A stretch of 64,000 nucleotides of DNA. Source: Paenibacillus sp. FSL R5-0912 (GTDB taxonomy: Bacteria > Bacillota > Bacilli > Paenibacillales > Paenibacillaceae). The translations under genes were made by a program, and so were the position numbers. Below the pieces are notes generated by a model. That model did not search any database. It worked only from the letters and a program-made list of their open reading frames with translations, and had not been told where the DNA came from. Location of the stretch: positions 806,001 through 870,000 of the forward strand of contig NZ_CP009282.1 in NCBI RefSeq assembly GCF_000758605.1. The letters are read 5' to 3'. Numbering within the stretch: the first letter of the stretch is position 1; each line of letters starts with the position of its first letter. Positions 26,078 to 34,887 of this stretch are shown here, one piece after another.

Positions 26078-26326
26078 ATGATTATCTAAGAATCGACCAA
26101 GCAGCAATTTATGAATGATGCGACCGAAGACAGCATTGCGGTAAAGATTCATAACCAATACGTCCAAAAAGTCGGCAGAGTTTCCATGGGCGAAATCAAC
26201 GCATGGAAAAATTCCATGAACTACTTTTATAAAGTATTAAATACAGACCATTTTGTTATGAATCAAATTTATAATATAGATTCAAAAAATGACAATTCAA
26301 GGAATTTATTAATATATCCCTGGTAA
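26078..26326 (+). pseudogene. Decayed 5' fragment of a DUF2075 gene
   Basis: Starting from ATG 26078 (GGGGAGAA upstream) the frame reads Met-Ile-Ile-stop-Glu-Ser-Thr-Lys-Gln-Gln-Phe, then VKIHNQYVQKVGRVSMGEIN and AWKNSMNYFYKVLN. This is the expected N-terminus of DUF2075 (COG3410) proteins, which normally run to several hundred residues, with Tyr replaced by TAA at codon 4. Similarity ends near LNTDHF and the frame stops at 26326. The rest of the gene is gone. The break lies at the left edge of the AT-rich defence-like island, so island insertion probably destroyed it. Confidence 0.6.
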
Positions 26327-26782
26327 TAGAACGTTTGTTTGGAAGGTGCTGGTAGGAAAATGACGAAATATGTATTTAGCTTAGTTTTAAAGTCCTACAG
26401 CTAAGTTAGAGTACATACAGGTAGATATAGATTTTCGACATTTTTTTCTGGAAGTTCACGTTGAAGCGAGGGCAACTTGGAAGTACTGCCTCTTGAAGAT
26501 GAATTATAAGAAAAAAATTAAACTGAGTTACATCATTTTTAAACGCTCTAAAGAAAAAGCTTCTAAGGAGGCGGGCAATATTAGAGAAATTTATTTTATT
26601 ATATTTAGAGACTCCAACTAGTCCCTACCATTTGAAAGCTTAAAAGGTCTTTTGGAGTAGTTTTTTGTGTCGAAAGTCTCATGGTTTGTTGGTTTTTCTA
26701 TTTTTATGTCTTCCTTATTATGTTATAGTATAAGGATTAAAATTACATTGATGTTAAAAGAAAGATAATTGTATTCAGGAGT
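26327..26782. other. AT-rich non-coding stretch at the island edge
   Basis: No credible gene. It holds a 14-codon frame (ATG 26360) ending in TAA, probable debris, and a terminator-like stem: actccaa (26611-26617) with ttggagt (26652-26658) followed by agttttttg. The last 80 bases (tatagtataagg near 26724) look like promoter material for the ATPase gene. Confidence 0.5.
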
Positions 26783-28948
26783 GTGTTGAATTTGGCAGAG
26801 TATAAATTAAAAGTGTCTGGAAATGCAATTGGAGAACTCTCTGAGAAGATTCCTTCCAATATAATTGCATTGAACGAGTTAATTAAAAATGCCTATGATG
26901 CTGGAGCAAATTCTGTATCAATAAATTTAGATACAAGTAAACAAATAATGACAATTCAGGATGATGGAAAAGGAATGAATGAGGAAGACATCTCCACTTT
27001 GCTTCAAATATCAAAGAGCACTAAGCAATATGGTAAGCTTGTCAATAACCGCTACATACAAGGTTCTAAAGGGTTAGGCTTCTTATCTGTTTTTAAGTTC
27101 GGGGATAAAGTTACGTGGAAAACGATTAAAGATAAGGAACGATGTTTTTCAATTGATTATAATGAAATATTAGGTCTAGATGATGTGTCAAATTATAACG
27201 TGATTATTGATGATGTTCTCAATGGAGATCTTAGGAAAGGTACAAAAATAGAGATTCAATTGAGAAACAGTTTTGGTGTTGAAAATTTAAAATCATATTT
27301 ATTAGATCAAGTCAATAGAGATAAAATATTGAATTCTTTTATTGACAATACGTTTGAAATTATTCTGGAAATAGAAGGGAGGATATATCGAACAAAGAAG
27401 GAATTGTCCCTTGAGAAATACTACGAAGATAATAAAATGTTTCGAGTAACATATGATTCAGATTCTCATGAAATTGATATTCAATATTTTAACCATTCTA
27501 AATTTGGACCGTGGAATCCGGATAAAAAGTCTATCCCTGTAGATAGTTTTACAAATATAAATAGATTCAAACTGGAATTAGACCTTATGCTATATGATTT
27601 TACGGGAGGTAAAGGAAAGACAAGCCCGGATAAATTGTTTATTGATCCTACTAATACTTTAACTGAAAAATTAACTCCTTTGATTTTTATCAATAAAAAC
27701 CTTTTTAACAATTACACATTGTTTGATCCCGAAATTTCCAGGTATAAAAGAGCTGGAGATAGCATGGCTCAAATGATTGGAATTGTTCAAATTATTACTG
27801 ATGATTCAGAACTACAGTTTAACTCAGACCGAACTCAGTTCCAAGAAAACGAACTAACAAATGATATAAAGAACATTCTATCTGCTATAAATTTGTTTAT
27901 TCAAAAGCAAGGGTCGGAAATTAAGAACGAAATCAAGAAAAGAAATAAAAAGAAAGCAGAAGAAGAAAAAAAGAAAGCAGAAGAAGAGAAAGCAGCCCAT
28001 GATCATAATACATATCCACCTGAAAATGATCCACCTAAGAGTGATAAAAAAGAAGAAGGAACAAATCCTGAAAACCCTCAGGATGGAACTTCGACACCAT
28101 CCAATAAACTTCAAGAACCATTTTTAAATTTAAAAGAAAGGGAACTGGCTTTCGAGTTACCACTTGAACCAATCAATTTAGTCGATTTCTTTGAAGTAGC
28201 AGAAGACTCATATGGTAATTCGGTTAATTTTGATAAAATTCAATGTGAAGCAAATGGATTAATTATTGAAAACAAAATATTAATAATTTCTTCCTCCGGA
28301 GAGCGCGATATATCATTTGGCTTTGAGGATTCATTAAGCGGAAAAGTAACCACTAGTCTTAAGATTCATGTTTTAGAAAAGATAGCAGAGCCGTTAGAAA
28401 CAAAAAAAACAGATCGTATTCTTATTCCTAATGAGGCCAAAAGTGGATACAAAATTAAGTTTCAAAATACTCCAATTAATGATCTTGTTGATCAACTAAA
28501 CAGATTGTTTAAGAATACAAGAACATCATATATTGAGGTCATTGCTTGTTCATTACGCTCTGTTTTTGAATTATCAGTTTATGAATGGGAAATGTCTGGA
28601 AAGGTAACGTATGTATTTAAAAAAAGTTCTTCGGACAGATTGATGGACAAGGTGGTTACCTTAATAAAAGCAATTATCGAAAACGATTATCTTGTAGGAG
28701 AAATAAGTAAGGGTTTAGGTTTGCCAAGTTACCGAGATTTTAAAAATGTCTTAACTGCGAAGGATTATGAGTCAACAATTAAAAAGTCTCACTTAGGAGC
28801 TCATAAATCTACAAAATCACTTTCTGAAAAAAATCTTGAGGATATAGGGAAAGATGTAGGTTTGTTTTTAGTGATCATAAACGAACTTTTGAATAATACT
28901 GTGATAGACTGGAGAAGAATAGGTTCACCTTGGCAGCTTGAGGTGTAA
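26783..28948 (+). CDS. GHKL (Hsp90/MORC-like) ATPase, defence-associated
   Basis: A protein of about 720 residues. The N-terminus is a GHKL ATPase: N-box IALNELIKNAYDAGA, G1 box IQDDGKGMNEEDI, G2 box GSKGLGFLSVFKFG with conserved Gly residues. This is closer to Hsp90/MutL/MORC than to histidine kinases, and no phosphoacceptor His domain is present. A Lys/Glu coiled coil and a Pro/Asn-rich linker (residues about 385-445) lead to a beta-rich domain and a helical C-terminus (about 570-721) that may be HEPN-like. GTG 26783 is the longest start; TTG 26792 has better spacing (AGGAG at 26777-26781). It lies 28 bases before a DNA methyltransferase. MORC-like ATPases paired with methyltransferases occur in restriction systems; the function here is inference. 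Confidence 0.75.
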   Translation: MLNLAEYKLKVSGNAIGELSEKIPSNIIALNELIKNAYDAGANSVSINLDTSKQIMTIQDDGKGMNEEDISTLLQISKSTKQYGKLVNNRYIQGSKGLGFLSVFKFGDKVTWKTIKDKERCFSIDYNEILGLDDVSNYNVIIDDVLNGDLRKGTKIEIQLRNSFGVENLKSYLLDQVNRDKILNSFIDNTFEIILEIEGRIYRTKKELSLEKYYEDNKMFRVTYDSDSHEIDIQYFNHSKFGPWNPDKKSIPVDSFTNINRFKLELDLMLYDFTGGKGKTSPDKLFIDPTNTLTEKLTPLIFINKNLFNNYTLFDPEISRYKRAGDSMAQMIGIVQIITDDSELQFNSDRTQFQENELTNDIKNILSAINLFIQKQGSEIKNEIKKRNKKKAEEEKKKAEEEKAAHDHNTYPPENDPPKSDKKEEGTNPENPQDGTSTPSNKLQEPFLNLKERELAFELPLEPINLVDFFEVAEDSYGNSVNFDKIQCEANGLIIENKILIISSSGERDISFGFEDSLSGKVTTSLKIHVLEKIAEPLETKKTDRILIPNEAKSGYKIKFQNTPINDLVDQLNRLFKNTRTSYIEVIACSLRSVFELSVYEWEMSGKVTYVFKKSSSDRLMDKVVTLIKAIIENDYLVGEISKGLGLPSYRDFKNVLTAKDYESTIKKSHLGAHKSTKSLSEKNLEDIGKDVGLFLVIINELLNNTVIDWRRIGSPWQLEV

Positions 28949-28976
28949 CACTTAATAACTCGGAGATGATCAACAG

Positions 28977-30206
28977 ATGAGAAATATAGCCTTCAAGGAT
29001 TATAAAAAAAAGAGTGATATTCATGGTACCGTATTATATCCTGCTGTAATGGTTGCTCCGGTTCAGAAAAGTATTTTGGCTGACTTAATTGATACAACAA
29101 GAACAATCAGCATATTTGATCCTTTCCATGGATCAGGAACTTCATTATACGAAGCCTTGGAAATATCTGGTAATGTGCAATTGGTAGGGTGTGATATCAA
29201 TCCTCTTGCCAATTTAATTACAAAAGTTAAACTCCAAGGGATTACGCATAATATTACTTCTGATATACACAAGATTAAGAAGATTTTGTCATCTCCATTT
29301 GAAGGAAATGCGCATACTTTTGTAAACATAAATAAATGGTTTAGAGAAGATATTATAATTTCATTGACGCACATTAGACAAGCAATTAAAGAAATAGATG
29401 ATCAAAAGAACAGGTTGTTTTTTTGGTGTATGTTTAGTGATATCGTTCGAAAGTATAGTAATTCACGTAGTTCAACATATAAGTTACATACAAAGAATAA
29501 TGAAGATATTAATAAAATGGAGAACAATTCGATCAATGATTTTATCAAATCAATTGAATTAAATTGGTACAAGTTTAACAAAAGTTTTGAACATTTCAGG
29601 CTCTATAAAGGAAATACACTTGAATTGATGGACTCCTTTTCTGAAAATAATTTTGATATCTGTATTACTTCTCCACCGTACGGTGATAATAATACAACAG
29701 TTCCATATGGGCAATTCTCAATGTTAGCATTATATTGGATTGATGATCAAGATTTAGTTTTGGAAGGTTGGGAGCTTGATAGTTATGCAATTATAGATTC
29801 AAATAGTCTAGGTGGAGCATTTTCTCAAGGGAAAGATGGCCATGTTGATAGTGAGCTATTAGTCCCCTATTTAGAAAAGATAACTCCTGAAAAGCATAAA
29901 AAGATTTTAAGGTTTTTTAGTGATTATTTTTTATTTCTTGATCAATTAGCTAAAGTTACAAGTTCACATATTATAATGACTTTAGGGAATAGAACAGTTG
30001 ATGGTGTTAAAATTGATTTGAAAGAAATTACGGTCAATTATTTAACACAAATTGGATTTATAACATTAGAAATGTTGGAAAGAGAAATTGTATCTAAGCG
30101 AACTCCAAAAAAAATTTCAAGAGTTAAAAGTAAACCTGTTTCTTCGATGAACAAAGAGTACGTGATTGTGATGGAAAAAAAATATGATAAAGTTGCTTCC
30201 TTATAG
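28977..30206 (+). CDS. DNA methyltransferase, amino-MTase type
   Basis: A 409-residue SAM-dependent DNA methyltransferase. SAM-binding motif I is FDPFHGSGTSLYEAL (residues about 47-61) and catalytic motif IV is CITSPPYGDN (about 231-240). The S-P-P-Y form of motif IV is typical of N4-cytosine enzymes, though some N6-adenine enzymes share it. Motif order I before IV suggests the gamma-like arrangement, with about 180 residues between, perhaps part of target recognition. It follows the GHKL ATPase by 28 bases, has GGAG upstream, and shares the island's AT-rich composition. No partner nuclease is recognised beside it, so the ATPase may act as the effector. Confidence 0.85.
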   Translation: MRNIAFKDYKKKSDIHGTVLYPAVMVAPVQKSILADLIDTTRTISIFDPFHGSGTSLYEALEISGNVQLVGCDINPLANLITKVKLQGITHNITSDIHKIKKILSSPFEGNAHTFVNINKWFREDIIISLTHIRQAIKEIDDQKNRLFFWCMFSDIVRKYSNSRSSTYKLHTKNNEDINKMENNSINDFIKSIELNWYKFNKSFEHFRLYKGNTLELMDSFSENNFDICITSPPYGDNNTTVPYGQFSMLALYWIDDQDLVLEGWELDSYAIIDSNSLGGAFSQGKDGHVDSELLVPYLEKITPEKHKKILRFFSDYFLFLDQLAKVTSSHIIMTLGNRTVDGVKIDLKEITVNYLTQIGFITLEMLEREIVSKRTPKKISRVKSKPVSSMNKEYVIVMEKKYDKVASL

Positions 30207-30881
30207 CTTTTTCGGAATCTTAGATAATACAACGGCTTCATTAAAAATTTTTAATGGTTAATTCAATATACTTCTCACCATTTCACTATTGGGAGCGATT
30301 AGTTTTTATACTTAAGAGGGCAGTAACATAAAGTTGCTGCCCTTCATTCTGCTAACATTTTTGCTAACATGGCTGCATATCCCAATCCCTGAACGTAGAA
30401 GTGTTTTGAACAAAAAAACGTTAACCCGCGTGGTTAAAGGATTTATGTGCGGTCTTTCTATGGTATAGATAAGGGGCTAAAGTAGCTACTTCAAGACTTA
30501 AAATCCTGTGATGAATAACCACCTAACCGGCGCTATTCCAAAATTTTATATTCAAGGCTGAGATAGGCTCGAGTTCTGCGGTGCCTGATAGCCACGGAAA
30601 TCAGACTGGAAATCCCTTTTTCGTAACTTGCTCAAACAAGCCGGAGGAGGGATTTTTTTGAGAAGAACTTTTACCGATTTGTTAATATCTTGTTGACGAA
30701 AAGCTTCTACAAGCAAAAAAATGTATACAGAAGGAATAAAATTAATAGTTCTAAATATGTAAGTTAAGGATTTAGCTACATGAATTACGGATAAGCTCAT
30801 ATATTCATATGTTCATAGTGCATGTGAGCTGCTATTCACTTAAAGATTAGATATTAAATGAGAAATTTGTAATATCCTTCT
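30207..30881. other. Non-coding 675-base gap after the methyltransferase
   Basis: No supported gene. A terminator-like stem gggcagtaac / gttgctgccc (30318-30342) follows the methyltransferase. A second long-loop stem, aaatccc (30610-30616) with gggattt (30649-30655) followed by tttt, faces the same way. A short direct repeat tgctaacat lies near 30350-30370. The stretch joins the two halves of the island and could be a scar of module insertion. Confidence 0.5.
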
Positions 30882-31127
30882 TCACCCATCCCCCAACAAC
30901 TCCCCAACAGAAACCTCCAGCGCCTTTGCTATTGCCACCACCTCATAATCCTGCACGAGCCTATATTGACCCTCCAATCGCGATAAACTGGTTGGGCTGA
31001 TGTCTAAACCAAAGGTTTGTAACCTAGCGAGGAAATCCTTTTGCTTCATTCGCTTAGCCTTTCGAATAGCTATAACTCGGGTCCCGATGATGTTTTTGTC
31101 ACCAGGGGGCTCTTTGCGATGTCTCAT
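30882..31127 (-). CDS. XRE-family helix-turn-helix protein
   Basis: An 81-residue Cro/C1-type DNA-binding protein, essentially one HTH domain. The segments are GTRVIAIRKAKRMKQKDFLA, then the recognition-helix region ISPTSLSRLEGQYRLVQDYE and AIAKALEVSVGELLG. GAGGTGA lies upstream of the ATG. It is transcribed away from the Spo0E-like gene and lies between the methyltransferase pair and the McrBC-like genes, so it may regulate one of the island modules, as controller proteins do. No dimerisation or ligand domain is present. Confidence 0.85.
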   Translation of the reverse strand: MRHRKEPPGDKNIIGTRVIAIRKAKRMKQKDFLARLQTFGLDISPTSLSRLEGQYRLVQDYEVVAIAKALEVSVGELLGDG

Positions 31128-31280
31128 TTCCGTGTCACCTCACAATTTAACCAAATTGTATGCGAGGTAACTGTTGTTTTAATGCGAATATCGAATTAAA
31201 ATAAAATAAACCGATAAACGCAGTAAAATTTTTCTGTACATCGTCTACAGATATAGCTTTCCCACGAAGGAGAGGGTGCG

Positions 31281-31778
31281 ATGCAACATCTGATGCAGAA
31301 ATATGAGGAGGAGAAGCGCAAGCTGAATGAACTCGGAAATAAATCATTGGATCAGGGAATTCCGCTAAGCAGCAATGAAGCGGTTCAGGCTCAAAGTCGT
31401 AAGGTAGATGAACTCATTAATCAGATGTATCAAGAAAAAAGTGGACATACAGCTTCATTTCGTTTGAAATTCTGTCTTGGAGGGGATGTGGTGAGCTTTC
31501 CAGCATGGTTTATACAGACGATTCAAAGTCGATTGAATGAGGTTACCGCACAGATCGAGTATCAGTCCGAGCCTAGACTTCCTTTTGAAGAAGAGAGTAA
31601 AGCTTTTCAAGCATTATTTGAGTCCATAGACACTGCACATATGCCAGAGTTTGAGTACTGGGAGGACAAGCTTCAATTGAAGCAAGCCGTTATTTATGAA
31701 CGCTTATATCTACAAGGGCTTAAGGATGGTATGCAGCTTGCAAATGCCTCTATTGCCCCTCCAGTGCTTTCGGACTAG
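31281..31778 (+). CDS. Spo0E-like N-terminus fused to a DUF6809-like domain
   Basis: A 165-residue protein. The first 55 residues resemble the two-helix Spo0E aspartyl-phosphate phosphatases (AVQAQSRKVDELINQMYQ aligns with the S-x-x-L-D-x-L-I-x-x-Y signature, but with Val where Leu is usual). The remaining 110 residues are not Spo0E: RLPFEEESKAFQALFES and YLQGLKDGMQLAN recall, from memory, the DUF6809 family. Spo0E proteins are usually 50-90 residues, so this is either a fusion or a DUF6809 protein with a chance-similar N-terminus. If active it would dephosphorylate Spo0A-P. GGAGAGGG precedes the start. Confidence 0.5.
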   Translation: MQHLMQKYEEEKRKLNELGNKSLDQGIPLSSNEAVQAQSRKVDELINQMYQEKSGHTASFRLKFCLGGDVVSFPAWFIQTIQSRLNEVTAQIEYQSEPRLPFEEESKAFQALFESIDTAHMPEFEYWEDKLQLKQAVIYERLYLQGLKDGMQLANASIAPPVLSD

Positions 31779-31853
31779 GACATGTCCTGTGAAACATGCT
31801 GTTAAAGTACATTAGTATCAGAGCAAAGAGTGATAAATGCATACTTTATTATT

Positions 31854-31880
31854 AGGCTGTCCATGTGACAGTCTTTTTTC
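31854..31880 (+). terminator. Terminator upstream of the NERD gene
   Basis: aggctgtc (31854-31861) pairs with gacagtct (31867-31874, one G-U) and is followed by a run of T. It isolates the NERD-McrB-McrC genes from the gene ending at 31778. Confidence 0.75.
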
Positions 31881-31964
31881 TTATGCTGATTTTTGGAAGG
31901 GAATCCCTCCCATATTGTCGAATTACCATACATATTGTAAATCCAGATGATATGAGGTTGGACT

Positions 31965-32654
31965 ATGTTTAAAGCACTAAGGACACTCTTTCAAAAATCA
32001 AACCCTAAACCGCCACAGGCTGTGACTAAGGCACAAACTCCAAAGCCCAAATCAAAGGTTGCCTCCACACGAATTGGTGAGCTAGGCGAGCATAAAATCA
32101 ATATCCAACTGGATCAGCTACCTAAAGAATGTAAATCGTTAAGTGATCTGTTGCTCCCTAATCCTAAGTCTCGAACAGGCTATGCTCAGATTGATCATAT
32201 TGTCATTTCCCCATATTGCTTATTTGTCATTGAGACGAAAAACTACAATGGGGAAATTAAGGGTGGGCGGACGGATCAGCAATGGTCAGTGAGCAATCGT
32301 TATAAGATGTATAATCCGTTGAAGCAAAACTACGGACATATCAAGGCCATTGAGAGTCTGATAAAAGGTGTAGCGGCAGTGAAATTCATCTCCATGATCT
32401 CATTCACCATGAGATGTCGGTTCAGTATTGATCCTGAGCTGCGGAAGATTCATTCAGACGAGCTGGTTGTCTATGATGTGGAACTAAGTGAGTATATCTC
32501 TAGGAAGCTGATCAGTTTGAAGACGGGAACTCATGAACCTCCTATTTCTGCGGCGCAGGTCCAAACGATATACGATCATTTGATTAAGGCTAATATCACC
32601 GATCCCGAGATTCGTAAGCTTCATGTACAGAGAATAAAGGGAACTAAGGCGTAG
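31965..32654 (+). CDS. NERD-domain (nuclease-related) protein
   Basis: A 229-residue protein whose core is a NERD domain: TRIGELGEHKINIQL, then QIDHIVISPYCLFVIETKNY (residues about 75-94), which supplies the Asp and the E-x-K of a PD-(D/E)xK-type nuclease fold, then the conserved WSVSNRYKMYNPLKQN. A basic, Pro-rich N-terminal tail precedes it. It lies 43 bases upstream of the McrB-like gene on the same strand, suggesting one transcript. NERD proteins are often found with DNA-processing or defence genes. It could be an accessory nuclease or DNA-binding partner for the McrBC-like pair. GAGG lies before the ATG. Confidence 0.8.
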   Translation: MFKALRTLFQKSNPKPPQAVTKAQTPKPKSKVASTRIGELGEHKINIQLDQLPKECKSLSDLLLPNPKSRTGYAQIDHIVISPYCLFVIETKNYNGEIKGGRTDQQWSVSNRYKMYNPLKQNYGHIKAIESLIKGVAAVKFISMISFTMRCRFSIDPELRKIHSDELVVYDVELSEYISRKLISLKTGTHEPPISAAQVQTIYDHLIKANITDPEIRKLHVQRIKGTKA

Positions 32655-32697
32655 CATCAGTACAAGACCTATCATTGGACAAAGGGAGTTAACATAC

Positions 32698-34887
32698 ATG
32701 ATCAAACAACTACGAAGCTGGTGGAAGGATACAGAGATAGCTAACCTAATCGGCCGTAAAAAAGTGGACTTTTCTATCTTTCGTGACGGTACTCATATTC
32801 CAGTTGAATTTCATCCGGATTTCTTAGAAGCTAATCAAGGTCAACAGCCTAACCTGGGTGAAGGAATAAAGGTTAAGCTCATTCACGAAGATCGAGACTA
32901 TGAAGCTACGCTATTTAAAATTGATCAAGCATCGGCTAGTCGGGAAGCTCTTCAACTTCGCTATAACGGAAATCAAACGCTGAAGGAGTTGTTAATTGAA
33001 GCCTTCAAGCATTCGTATTCCTACATTATGCAAGAGAGAACGAATCAACTAGCGGATGATGCGAAGCGGCCTCAGGTTGTTGTTCCTGAAGATCAAGCCG
33101 AATACATAGATTTCTTTGCGACAGGAGTTCCTTTCGAATACCGTTTAGAGTTTATAACGTATAAGCCGAAGCCTAATGTATGGTGGGTGAATCAGGGAAC
33201 CACCATTCAAGCGGAGAAGCAAGCGGGAATTCTGTGGGCACCTCTACTGAATACTCAAGGCCGTAAGCTATATCACTGGGAGACGATGAAGGAAGTTAAA
33301 GAAGGAGATATCATCCTTCATTATTCCAATAAGGCTATTCGTTATGTTAGCCAGGTTACAGCTGCGGCAGTCGAGGCACCGAAACCAGGCTCTATGGCTA
33401 ATACGGGTTGGCAAGAGGAAGGAAGACTGGTTCGCACCCATTATGTAGAACTTATTCCGTCCATTGCGCTACAACAGTTCAATCAGCAAATTATGCAATT
33501 GAACATAACCCAAGGACCGCTCCATACTGGAGGCGGAGTGAATCAAGGGTATTTGTTCCGCTTTTCAAGACAAGGGCTTCAAGTGCTTCAATCACTCACG
33601 ACAGAAGTGAATTGGCCTGATTTTACTATTCTAGAGCAAGATGAGGTTGCCTCCAGTATGGAGAGCTTGCGTGAGGTGATTCCTATTCTACCGCCATCCG
33701 ATTCTAGCATTTCAGCCTTCCTCCACCAAATCCAATCCCACATCCGCCGCCAAGGCTTCTTTTTCCCTGAGCATCTGATCGAGAACTTCTACCTCTCGCT
33801 GAAGGCGAAGCCTTTTGTCATCCTAGCAGGTATATCCGGCACGGGGAAGACGCGGCTGGTGAAGCTGTTCGCGGAGGCGCTGGGGGCGACGCGGGATAAT
33901 GGGCAGTATACGTTGATTCCGGTGCGGCCGGATTGGAGTGATCCTGCGGATCTGCTGGGGTATAAGGATCTGTCGGGCAGGTTCCAGCCGGGTCCGATGA
34001 CGCAGGTGTTCGTGGAGGCGCGGCAGCCGGAGAATCGGCATAAGCCGTATTTTATCTGTCTGGATGAGATGAATCTGGCCCGGGTGGAGCATTATTTCAG
34101 TGATCTGCTAAGTGTGCTGGAGACGCAGGAGTGGCGGGAGAGTGAGATTCAGACGCAGGAGCTGATCTCTCGTGCCTTGCTGGGTACGCCTGAGGACCAA
34201 GTGAAATATGGAGGCCTGGGCATTCCGGAGAATGTATTTCTGATCGGGACGGTGAATATGGACGAGACTACGCATCCTTTTAGCAAAAAAGTTCTCGACC
34301 GCGCAAGCACCCTAGAGTTCAATTACATCAATCTGCAGCAGTATCCGCAAGGGGCTGAGCAGGACGCTGGTGATCCCGCTGATCTTAAGGAGCTGAATCA
34401 TCTCTTCCTCCGTTCCGATTATTTGCAGCTGGTGGATGCCTATGATACTCATCAGGAGCTCGTTGTGCGGACGACGGAGAGACTGGTTCAGATCAATACG
34501 CTGCTGGAGGATATCCATGCTCATGTGGGCTTCCGGGTGCGGGATGCGATTTGCTTCTATATGATCTATAACGAGCGCTTTGGCCTGATGGATGAGGAAG
34601 AGGCGTTTGACTGGCAGCTGCTGCAAAAGATTCTGCCGCGTATCCAGGGAAGTCATTCCTCCGTGCGCCGGGTGCTGCTTAATCTGATGAAGGTTGCTAC
34701 AGGCAGCGGTGCCGGCATTGCGGTTAATGTTCAAGAACTCATGGACGATGATGCTTCTCCGCTCTATATGAAATGGGCTGCCGGGCAGAATCCGCCTGGG
34801 GTCAAGCATCCGCAAAGTGCCCGTAAATTGGCTTATATGCTGAGGAGGCTGGAGGAAGATGGATTCACCTCATACTGGCTTTCTTAA
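32698..34887 (+). CDS. McrB-like AAA+ protein with EVE-like N-terminal domain
   Basis: A 729-residue protein. Residues about 135-300 look EVE-like (WWVNQGTTIQAEKQAGILWA, then EVKEGDIILHYSNKAIRYV), a fold that reads modified bases. Residues about 370-620 are the AAA+ motor, with Walker A AGISGTGKTRLVKLFAEALG (377 onward), Walker B FICLDEMNLARVEHYFSDLL, and the McrB-type sensor segment GTVNMDETTHPFSKKVLDRA. McrB relatives hydrolyse GTP or ATP to drive a paired nuclease. Base composition changes within the gene: AT-rich up to about 33720, GC-rich from the AAA+ part on, a mosaic boundary just before the motor domain. It overlaps the next gene by 29 bases. Confidence 0.85.
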   Translation: MIKQLRSWWKDTEIANLIGRKKVDFSIFRDGTHIPVEFHPDFLEANQGQQPNLGEGIKVKLIHEDRDYEATLFKIDQASASREALQLRYNGNQTLKELLIEAFKHSYSYIMQERTNQLADDAKRPQVVVPEDQAEYIDFFATGVPFEYRLEFITYKPKPNVWWVNQGTTIQAEKQAGILWAPLLNTQGRKLYHWETMKEVKEGDIILHYSNKAIRYVSQVTAAAVEAPKPGSMANTGWQEEGRLVRTHYVELIPSIALQQFNQQIMQLNITQGPLHTGGGVNQGYLFRFSRQGLQVLQSLTTEVNWPDFTILEQDEVASSMESLREVIPILPPSDSSISAFLHQIQSHIRRQGFFFPEHLIENFYLSLKAKPFVILAGISGTGKTRLVKLFAEALGATRDNGQYTLIPVRPDWSDPADLLGYKDLSGRFQPGPMTQVFVEARQPENRHKPYFICLDEMNLARVEHYFSDLLSVLETQEWRESEIQTQELISRALLGTPEDQVKYGGLGIPENVFLIGTVNMDETTHPFSKKVLDRASTLEFNYINLQQYPQGAEQDAGDPADLKELNHLFLRSDYLQLVDAYDTHQELVVRTTERLVQINTLLEDIHAHVGFRVRDAICFYMIYNERFGLMDEEEAFDWQLLQKILPRIQGSHSSVRRVLLNLMKVATGSGAGIAVNVQELMDDDASPLYMKWAAGQNPPGVKHPQSARKLAYMLRRLEEDGFTSYWLS

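Noticed and set aside
26360..26404. 14-codon frame after the DUF2075 stump
   Set aside because: Too short, no structural context like that of the MFS leader peptide, and no regulated gene nearby.
30470..30540. tRNA-Leu-like anticodon segment (gacttaaaatcc)
   Set aside because: No acceptor stem, D-arm or T-arm can be folded around it; not a tRNA gene or a convincing attachment-site fragment.
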